Position numbers and translations under genes: made by a program. From NCBI GenBank assembly GCA_008931825.1, contig QXVZ01023382.1, forward strand, positions 16,274-80,273: a DNA stretch of 64,000 nucleotides, read 5' to 3'. The stretch is from Phallusia fumigata. Lineage: Eukaryota; Chordata; Ascidiacea; Phlebobranchia; Ascidiidae. The notes beneath the pieces were generated by a model, which worked only from the letters and a program-made list of their open reading frames with translations, had not been told where the DNA came from and made no database searches. Within the stretch, counting starts at the first letter, position 1, and each line of letters opens with the position of its first letter. This document shows, in pieces, positions 54,994-64,000 of the stretch.

Positions 54994-57900
54994 ATGGCGG
55001 ACATAAACCCCAAAAAGCTGAAAGTGGCTGAATTAAAAGCTGAACTGGAGTCAAGAAACATCCAAGTTGGAAAAGGACTTAAAAAAGCTGATCTTGTTGC
55101 AATGCTTATGTCGGCACTTGAAAGTAAGCTGTGGTCCCATTGGATTTTGCTGTTTATTCTGCACTGATGCCTTATTAGTCAATCAAAAAACTTCTTTATC
55201 ATGGCATAGTAAAAGGGTTTGCTAATTCCCTTTAAAGTTATCTCTCTTGTATGACCCTTCTTTCTGAAACCTTATAATGGTGTGGCTGCAACATATTCAA
55301 TATCTATCCACTGACAGTGCCTCGATATGTTTTAGACTTTTGTGCATAAAAATGCTTCAGTGCCAATAAAATTTTTGTTCTTTGAAGTTTATTCAAGTTT
55401 TTTTTCTGTTTTGTCCAGGTGAAGTTGGACCTTTGTCTGAATCCATGCTCAGTGAAGGCGACACTGAGGTATATGTAAATTTTGCATGAAACATTAAAAT
55501 ATGGTAAAACGTTTTATGCATGTACACCAGTTTTGAAGTATGTATTTATGTATTTATTGCTGTTCTGCACTTTTGGTGACCTGTGATTCCAGTCTGCAGA
55601 ATATGGCAGTTCCCGACGAGATCTTGGGCATGCAGGACATAAATGTCCCGCATGCGCGCATGTGCGACCCCTAAGTCCGCATGCAAGACCAACAAGCCGC
55701 GTGCAACAAGTGACAAACAATGTCTTTGGTGCAAATATATTTGCAAAGTAACAACAAAACGAGCAGAATCCCTGTCAATCCAGACTCCTTAACAATGGTA
55801 TCCGTTTATATGTCGAAAAATATCCTGAATCAGTGTGAAAACACCCAATTTGTCATGAACATAAAAAGAACGTGTTTACAGTGTTTTTAATTGATGAAAG
55901 CAATAGTTTAGCTGTTATTCATCGACTGTTTTATGTTTTGACCTTCGCGTGCAAAGAAAAAAATCCTTGTGCAGTCAAAAAAAATTGGCGTGCAAAAAAA
56001 ATTTAAAAAACAACTCGCGCGTGCAGCTGCCATACTCTGAAGACTGGCTGTGATTGCTGTATGTTTTGTGTTGTTAGAGCATGTCTGTTTTTTGTTTGTG
56101 CTTATCATAATTTTGAAAAAAAAACTGACAAAGAGAATTGTAAGTAACAAACAATTGTCAAGGACCATGTTTTAACTTTGTAAAACTATTTTTGTTAGAT
56201 CTTTAGTAACTACAGATAGTAGCTTTACACATTGAAATAGCCATAGATTTGCTGTCACTTATAGTTGACATCAAAGGGTGTAGAAAAATGTGTGACTGGT
56301 CTTTGCCTGCAAGGCAACTACTATTTTTATGTCTTAAAACAATAAATGCTACCATGTGAGTTGTACGATCACGTAAGTTGGATAAAACTTTTACAAAATA
56401 AGTTACTTTTTAGTTGCCAACAACATAACCAATATCAAAATGAGCAAAATCAGGCCATAGACCTTATTTAAGAACAAAACATATCACTGTCTCGTGTGCA
56501 AGCAACGCTTAATTGGACCTTTTGCATTTTGTTTACCACAGGCAGATGAAAGTGTGTCTGAAGATGTTGGAAGTCAAGATGAAAGTGTTCCTGCTCAGGT
56601 GGGTTTTCAATGTTATTTTGTTCACTTGTTTAGTAGTAGGTGATTACTAGTGGTGTTGTAGCATTATTTTGAAATAACAGGTGATTTTGTATGTTAAATG
56701 CAGAACACAGCTGAAGAAACAACACCAGTGGAACAAAATACAGGTAAGAAGTAACACATTGATGCATTCATGAATAAGATCGTAATACTGGCCTACCTGT
56801 AAGTATTGAAAACTGTGATTTTTTCCGGGTCTGTTAAAAAATCCTGATCCTGTTTATGATGAAAACTGTACCTTCATATCAGTGATTCTCAACTGCGACT
56901 GGTATTTAGTAAATTGCTGTGAAAATTATTAACAATTTTATTGAAACAACAGCCAAAAATAGCAAAATATGCCACATGAAGTCAATAGTCACTCAACAAG
57001 CACTTTTGGGAAGTTATTACATGTGTTGCAATCTTGTGACACATTGTTGCACATCTCGAAATTTATGAGAACAGTCTCAAATGCTGACAAGATCAGTCGG
57101 TATAATACATAAGGAACATATATTACGCCTAAATCGGCATATTTTTGTAAAATTCTGCGCTTATGGTCATATGTATTTAGATTATGTGACATGCAACTTA
57201 CCTAGAGCTGTGGCAAACGCTTTTAGTCAAAATTGACCTGAACATGCACATATAAATGTTTTAAGTTGAAGCTGAGACAGAAGCTAAACCAGAGATACCA
57301 GTTCCTGAGGAAAGTGAAGAACCAGTACAAGAAAGTGAACCTGCTGCATCCATTGTTGAAAAACAGCAGTCAACTTCAGGTGATAGTGGAGAAAAGAGTC
57401 CCCCACAACCTGTGGAAACTGTTTTGACATCAAATGAAAAACAGGAAGATGCAGCAAAAACCATGTGTGCAGAAAATGAGGAACCAGTGGAGGAAATTAA
57501 TAAAGAAGAGGAACCAACGGGGAGTGATCCTCAAGAGGTATTATAAACCAAAATATACTGTTTTTGTCCAATGCTGGTATGTTAAAGTTTTTTTTTGGAA
57601 AAAAGGGTTGCTTAGATTATGTCAAAATTTATGAATAACAAATGGGCATCAGAAGTTGTGCACTGACAACTTATACCACCCAGTATTTCAGGTTATATAA
57701 ATTCATTGCAAAACAGTTCTATTTGTATTTAAACAAATTCATTTACCTATTGTGTATGTTACAGTACAGTCTTGTCCTGCTTAGATTTGTGATAAGCAGT
57801 AATTTGACAAGAGTGTTTTCAGGCTTCACTATGTTCGAATGCAAAAATCTTTGTGCCTAGATACATCTCCAACTTTAAGTAATCACATGTGTTACCCATG

Positions 57901-60900
57901 CAGAACACAGCTATGGAAGGGGTTCAAGAGGAAGAAGAAAAACAACAAGAACACATGGAACAAGAAAATCAGGTAATGCCGGAAAAAGAACAAGAAACAC
58001 AAGATACAAATGGCGAAGAAATGGAAAGTAAAGAGGACAAAGGTAGAAAATGATTTTGGTTTGCTGTTAACACTGCCAATTCGTAAGCATTTTTTTTTAA
58101 CATGCACCTTACAGAAACCGAGGTTAGCCCAAAACCTGATGAAGTTTCTGCTGAGAATGAATCCCAAAAATCTGCTTCAATTAGTGAGGAAACCCCGAAA
58201 ACTGAGTCCATAAACAAGGATGGTAAATTGGAATGTTTTTAGTCTGATTGCTTTTGGCCTTTAATCTCTTGCGAAACCACAAAAGCCTTTAGTGACTTGT
58301 TGTTTGTAGAAAAAAATGCAGAAGGAAGGGATCAAGAAAGTTCACATCGCAAGAGACGCTATGATGACGAAAGAAGGCAAAGACATGAAGAGAGGTATAA
58401 TGATGATAGGTCCTCTCCCAAAGGGGACAAATATGGTTTTATCTATTTTCCTTATTTTTGTAATGCAGTTTTGTGTAGACATGTTGGTTAAGAAAGACTT
58501 ATCCAAATTTCTTCTCTTTTGCACAAGTTACATCTAAAGTTGTGCACTGATAACTTTTATCCCAGTTTACCTATTGATCCACTGACAGGCTCCAAAACAT
58601 GAAATTTAAAAAACTTGGGTGATCAAGGGGTATATGAGCCATGCTGTTGGTATCTGACACTACTTTACACATACATAATACAGAACTTTACTTGGGCTTC
58701 AGTTGCATATAATATTCTATTTGGTCTATCAATTGTTAAAATTATACCACATCACCAGAACTACATTAAAAATGTCTTAATAATTGAAGCCTTGGTAGGA
58801 CTATAGGTTTAAAATCATGCTTTTGACACCATTGTCATGAAGTTATAAGTGATTTTGTTGGAGTAGGTAAAACCCTTTGTTTAAATTTTGGTTTCCAATC
58901 TAAAACTGACCATCATCTATTGATAGTGCTACCAGTTAACAACTGCATGTTTGTACAGACCCTTTTGTTTATGTTGCAGAAACAGTATGTGCGTTATGTT
59001 GCAAAATCCCTTGGGAACTGTAACTATTGTTGGTTAAAATAGGAAACAGTACATGCACAATAATATTATTCGGTATTGTATGCACAATGGCAAGATGGAG
59101 AATAGTTTAAAATTAGATAACTTTATTCGGTGCAAGCACTTCAAGCATTGATACCAATTTTGATAAATGTTCATTTATGACTTTTTATTAAACATGTTTT
59201 AGTTGTAAAAATGTTTAAATGCTGCCTGAAATTTTAATTAACCTAATTTGTTACCTTTAGATATGTCGTTCCTCCTGAGGAGCCTGAAGAAGAATTTGAC
59301 GACAGCCTTGTTGTTTTTGACAATTACAACTGTGATATGAATATTAAGGCAAGTAAATAAGTTAGGACTTAAACTTTTTTGCATACTTACCTTAAAATGT
59401 AGTTCGCTTCCAAGTTCCAAGAGGTCTAATGTAACATGATTTTTTTACACTGTATAACACAGTATATTTATCCTGTCTTACAGCTACACCGTGACAGACT
59501 TACTGCCACACCACTTACACTCGAAGGTTTCGCCTATTTGTGGGCTGGTATTCGTGCAACCTATGGTATAACCGGTGGCAAAGTGTGCTTTGAATGCAAG
59601 GTGACACAAAGTTTCTTTTAGCAGTAAATTTTTTTTAGTTTGAACCTAATATATAAGTATACATGGTTCAAAGATTTGTCGACCTATTTGACAGTTCAGT
59701 TTAGTAGATTTTATTTTTATTTTGCCAAGGTAACTGAGGAGCAATCAGTGAGGCATCTACCATCAGATGAGACTCACCCCCATGTTGTTAGATTGGGTTG
59801 GTCCACAAGGTGCAACTCCTACATGTTAGGTGAAGAAGAAAACTCTTTTGCATATTGCTGCACTGCAAAAGCTGTACACAAGGGCACATGTGAGGCATAT
59901 GGTGAAGCATTCAAAGAGGGTGATGTCATTGGCTGCTATTTGGTATGATAAAAGCTTTAGCTTGTTGTGTTCAGATATATTGTTGACTAATATCAATGTT
60001 AAAAATCATGCGACATTGGTAAATAGTCTGCTGTTGAAATTCAGTGAATCATTCTGCACAGAGTTGCTGTTGAACACACAAACAAGAACTAGCTTACATG
60101 TACTGTTTGTAAAGTTTTTGTTGTGCCTGTTTTTAGGATCTCACTGGTGATGAATCACTGACCATCAGCTACACTAAAAATGGAACCTCTCTTGGAACAG
60201 CATTCACGTATGACAAGTCTAAGCTCGATAGTGAAGCACTTTTCCCACATGTGTTAAGTAAAAACACAACTGTTGAGTGCAATTTTGGCCAAAAGGTAAG
60301 TTGTTCCTGCAAAACAAACAAACTCTTTTGATGTTTGGATAAAAATGTTTAAATTGGAGCAAATCAAAAAATGTACAAATCGGGGCAGCCAGGTTTGCAA
60401 TGCAAGTTGTTAAGCAACTAACTCCAGATAAAGTTTGATTTGATATTTTCTTTCGTATATCAATACAAGTTACAACCTAAAATACTAGTGTATGAGACTT
60501 TGTCTTCATTGTATATTGTATATTTCAAAATGACAGGAATCTTCATATTTCCCGCACCCAGAGGAGTTGACCGACTACTCTTTTATTTCTACTGTCCCAC
60601 TGGAGGAAAGAGTGCGAGGAATAAAAGGCCCCACATCCAGGAAAGACTGTGAGGTATGCACCACAGTATCTTTATTCCATCGTTTTTGTTATTGGTTCTA
60701 ATTTGCTGGCATATGGAGTAGATCAGTAAAGTAATGATAACTGAATTGCGTTTATTGTATGCATTACAAGAGTTCTACCTCTGCAAGGGTTAGAACAGGG
60801 CTACTCGACTAGTTTTGGCAAAGATCCAAATCCCGCGCTTATAGTTAAGTGTGGAAAATGCCACTGAAACATAACCCATTGTCCTTCCAGTAGCTGAGCA

Positions 60901-63900
60901 GTATGTGCATTGTGCAAAAACTTGGTACAACTTTATTAAGCCAAAAAGTATAATTTAAAAGTATATCGAAAGTAAGACAGTGGAACCACTATACTTCACA
61001 GTTAAGGTCCTCTTAAACTATGGGTTGTGCCCCTTTTGTGGTTGCAGAAAATATCCAGAATTATTATGCATAGTAAGCTTATCTACACATTTGTAACTAA
61101 ATTTAAAATTTGCAGGTTTTAATGTTATGTGGTCTACCTGGTTGTGGAAAAACTTACTATGCCAACCAACAAGTCACAGAAAACTTGGAGAAGAAATACA
61201 ACATCCTTGGGACCAATGCAATCTTAAAACGAATGAGGGTAAGCGTGACAGTTGGTTTGATTGTTTTATGTCTGTTTGCTTTTTGTTCTGTGTTCCACCC
61301 TGCAGCTTGTCCACGCAGTTAACACACTAGCTTCCTAAAATGAATTTAATCAAGAACTGGATAACATTTAGACAGTTTTCAGAAACACCAGTGTGGCATT
61401 ACTTACATTTTTTGTCTTTCATTAAATTAAACTTTCATAAACAATTTTATAGAATATAGTATATCCTCTACAATTACAAAATGTATCTCACTAAATGCAT
61501 TATATACATGTATGGTGACCCATGCATTTCTGACTGCAGAAACAATCATGCCATTTGGTACCTTTGGGACCCAATGTTAAATAATGTAGTAAATATGCAT
61601 CTTTTTTAAACAGAGTGATAGTGTATCTGGAATAGCAATATGGTGTAAGCCACCCTTCTATTCTAGTTACACTTTTCGTTTTTTAGAAAATGTAACATCA
61701 TTCTTATACCTACTGAACAGCCTATACATCAAAAACCTTTTGTTGACCAGGTTACTGGCATATTACTGAACAACAATCGGTCAGCCAATGAGCAGCTCAT
61801 GCAACATGCATCCAACTGCCTCAATCGACTCTTTCAAATTGCCTGCCGGAAACGCAGAAACTACATATTGGACCAGGTAAAAATTGTTTATCTTGGATCC
61901 AAAATAGTGTTTTAATTTCAGGTCCACCATCTTTCTATGATGATCAACAACAACACACACACACACACACACACAAACAAACACTTGTATAATCCTGCCC
62001 ATGCTTACAATTGTTTATCGTTTTAAAGTTTTCATTTAACTGACAAATTAAGAGATGGATAAAATTGTGATTTTGTGCCCCACTGTTATTTTTAACTTCG
62101 GAGTTAGCTTTTGAACTGAATTCGCTTGTTGGCATTTCTGGTCAAAACTGAGATGTTTTCATTTGTAATATAATGTAAATGGAAGAGATTGAGAATCAGC
62201 GGAATGATTAAATAAACAAAAGTAATCAATTCTCACTAATACGTAACATGAAAACATGGAATCAAACGTTTTGAAGACAGGATGAAGATCTTTTCAATTC
62301 AAAGCAATATGTATGATTTTTACAACATTTATAGTAGTTGAATAATAACTGACTGCAAGGCACAGAAGAAACCATTCCATTAATGGAGTTTGAAATTAAT
62401 AATCATTATTTTTCACATGAAATTGCAGTTCAAAGATGTAAAACGCTAAAAAATTGTTTTATTGGTGTTTTCAGAAACAATTTTGTGTCTTGTACTGTAT
62501 TTTTACCTCTTATAGTTGGAACCAGTGTTTCATACCGGAACGGAACGAAAAGAAATAACGTTATTCGGTCTTGGCAATTTATTTATNGCAAGGCACAGAA
62601 GAAACCATTCCATTAATAATAATTTTTCACATGAAATTGCAGTTCAAAGATGTAAAAAGCTAAAAAATTGTTTTATGGTTGTTTTCAGAAACAATTTTGT
62701 GTCTTGTACTGTATTTTTACCTCTTATAGTTGGAACTATTGTATGTGAAAAAAATTTAACATAAAAGATATCTGTATTTTTTATGTATATTCTGTTGCTG
62801 TTAGACTCTGTTGTGTGTTTAAAGTTTAACACCTCTCATATTTTACAACATTTTGCACACACACACTTGCACACACACATGCACCACACAACAAGTACCT
62901 TTTGCAGGTAAGCGGTGAGTATATAGACTATGCTATGCTGCTGCCCTCCCTTAACAGTGACTGTTTATGATTATATGATTTCAGATTGAACATGTCAAAG
63001 TGACATTAGTGGGTTGTTGCAAACTCTAAACCATGTTCTTGTTATTTTTCTTTCCACGTATTTATCACCCACTGCGAATGCAACAAATAGACAAATGTGT
63101 ATTCCTCTGCACAAAGACGCAAAATGCGTCCGTTTGAGGGCTTTCAACGAAAGGCAATTGTAATTGTACCTTCTGACGAAGAATATAAAAGTCGTGTGGA
63201 TAAACGAACTAAAGATGAGGGCAAAGAGATACCCGATATTGCTGTTTATGAAATGAAAGGTATTTTGGAAGAGTAACCTTCTGGGCAATGAGTTCATTCT
63301 TTCACCTATATGTGTTGTGTACGTTACACTCGACAGTGCCCAATGCTGCGAAGTATAGCACCCAGCAGAATTGTAAACTGTCAACAACAAGTGTGGGACC
63401 TACAAAACAAATAACAAAAAGCTACAAATTTTGGAGATAAAAACTATGTTTTGATTTCGTCCTGCACTTGTTTTTTAAATGCTATATGCATACCCTAACA
63501 GTGTTTTTGTCACTTTTTAGCGAATTTCACCATCCCTGAAGTTGGGGACCTTTTCAATGATGTTGTCTATGCTGAGCTAGACAAGGAAGAAGCTGCCAAG
63601 ATGATTGAACAGTACCAGGCTGAGGCAAAGAAAATGGGTCCACCACCAGAGAAGCGTTCTCGAGGTACATGTAGTCCATGCTGGTTTGTTTATACATTTT
63701 GTTTATGTAAGAGTCCTCTAGAAAATTTCATTAGCAGTCAATTTTTGCCATCTGATAATAACATTGTTAAACATATCCTTTACAATTTGTAGATTATGAA
63801 AATCGCAGAGGGGGATGGAACAGTGGTGGTGGAGCTTATAATGATGGCGGAATGATGCAGAGAATGCCTTACAGAGGTGGAAGAGGAGGATATGGTGGAG

Positions 63901-63957
63901 GAAATTATAATCGATATGGGGGGAATCAAGGAGGTTATGGTGGAGATGGTGGAAGAA
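54994..63957 (+). CDS. HNRNPUL: hnRNP U-like protein (SAP, SPRY, P-loop, RGG), 3' end outside window
   Basis: Eighteen exons keep phase: 54994-55123, 55419-55468, 56542-56598, 56704-56743, 57266-57537, 57904-58042, 58115-58222, 58310-58394, 59261-59348, 59484-59600, 59730-59942, 60137-60295, 60537-60653, 61116-61238, 61751-61876, 63091-63259, 63521-63664, 63793-63957. They give 767 residues so far. A SAP domain opens the protein ([20 protein letters not shown]). A long Glu-rich region follows. The SPRY domain runs from NYNCDMNIK through [27 protein letters not shown] and ECNFGQK. The P-loop is [10 protein letters not shown] and the second motif NYILDQTNV. The last exon is an RGG/Gly-Tyr box. 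Family members bind RNA and chromatin in the nucleus. Intron 9 starts AAG|GCAAGT, a GC donor; alignment with hnRNP U fixes the joint at NIK/LHRDRL. The gene continues beyond 64000. Confidence 0.94.
58406..58607 (+). mobile_element. Dispersed repeat family A, copy 4
   Basis: Opens ATAGGTCCTCTCCCAAAGGG eleven bases after the exon end at 58394. It continues AAGTTGTGCACTGATAACTT, and ends CAGGCTCCAAAACATGAAAT. A fragment of the same 3' part lies near 57640-57690 in another intron of this gene. Confidence 0.55.
60796..60860 (+). mobile_element. hAT-like terminal fragment
   Basis: CAGGGCTACTCGACTAG then TTTTGGCAAAGATCC matches the start of the sequence at 22951. Intronic fragment; no opposite end found. 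Confidence 0.35.
61546..61685 (+). repeat. Dispersed repeat, partner of 10085-10225
   Basis: CTGCAGAAACAATCATGCCAT, an AATAATGTA-type middle, and CCTTCTATTCTAGTTAC follow the same order as the copy at 10085. Both are intronic. Confidence 0.5.
61953..61974. repeat. CA dinucleotide microsatellite
   Basis: About eleven CA units in an intron of the hnRNP U-like gene. A second, interrupted CA tract lies near 62855-62882. Confidence 0.9.
62355..62737. repeat. Direct duplication across single-N join at 62587
   Basis: GCAAGGCACAGAAGAAACCA and about 150 following bases appear at 62355-62522 and again at 62588-62737 with small indels. Intronic, no exon affected. Probably two haplotype contig ends. 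Confidence 0.8.
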
Positions 63958-64000
63958 GTAAGTAATATCTGTTGTTTATTGTATGTGTGCCTAGAAGTGT

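Overview
This is animal nuclear DNA, most likely from an ascidian tunicate such as Ciona. That identification is inference. It rests on AT-rich sequence, mostly short GT-AG introns, a full set of metazoan gene families (MEF2, KMT5B/C, SAMM50, AGPAT, a calpain, a small heat shock protein, hnRNP U-like), and several start codons lying just downstream of an acceptor-like site, as in a trans-splicing species. No operons, phage, plasmid features or CRISPR arrays are seen. The window carries 13 single-N joins. Several are flanked by near-identical direct copies, which fits unmerged contig or haplotype ends rather than real duplications.

Layout. About 1-2.9 kb: no recognised gene, with one assembly duplication. 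2.9-10.6 kb (+): a multi-exon TTC3/DZIP3-like RING E3 ligase; the first half of its RING is not visible and may sit in the join at 10330. 11.7-12.4 kb (-): a secreted C-type-lectin-domain protein with a TATA box. 14.47-15.08 kb: a Harbinger-like MITE with TTA target-site duplications. 16.26-17.63 kb (-): an intronless SAMM50. 17.6-26.1 kb: a long non-coding stretch. 26.1-32.6 kb (+): a complete 10-exon MEF2. 33.8-38.3 kb: repeat-rich non-coding DNA. 38.3-39.1 kb (+): the 3' part of a BESS-motif protein. 40.15-43.03 kb (+): a complete nine-exon AGPAT3/4/5-like acyltransferase. 43.3-45.5 kb (-): a compact 10-exon calpain, convergent with the acyltransferase. 46.1-49.2 kb (-): a four-exon small heat shock protein whose first intron has a GC donor and hosts a hAT-like MITE. 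49.94-50.22 kb: a MITE with near-perfect inverted ends and a 9-bp target-site duplication. 51.1-53.35 kb (+): a KMT5B/C histone methyltransferase lacking its visible N-terminal exons. 54.99-63.96 kb (+): an hnRNP U-like gene running off the window end, also with one GC-AG intron.

The genes are independent units, not a pathway cluster. I reconstructed exon chains by hand from splice consensus, reading phase and family motifs. Nearly every junction keeps phase; the failures are stated in the entries. The most unusual items are the compact calpain, the two GC-AG introns, three MITEs with readable target-site duplications, and a dispersed repeat family that keeps appearing right next to splice sites.
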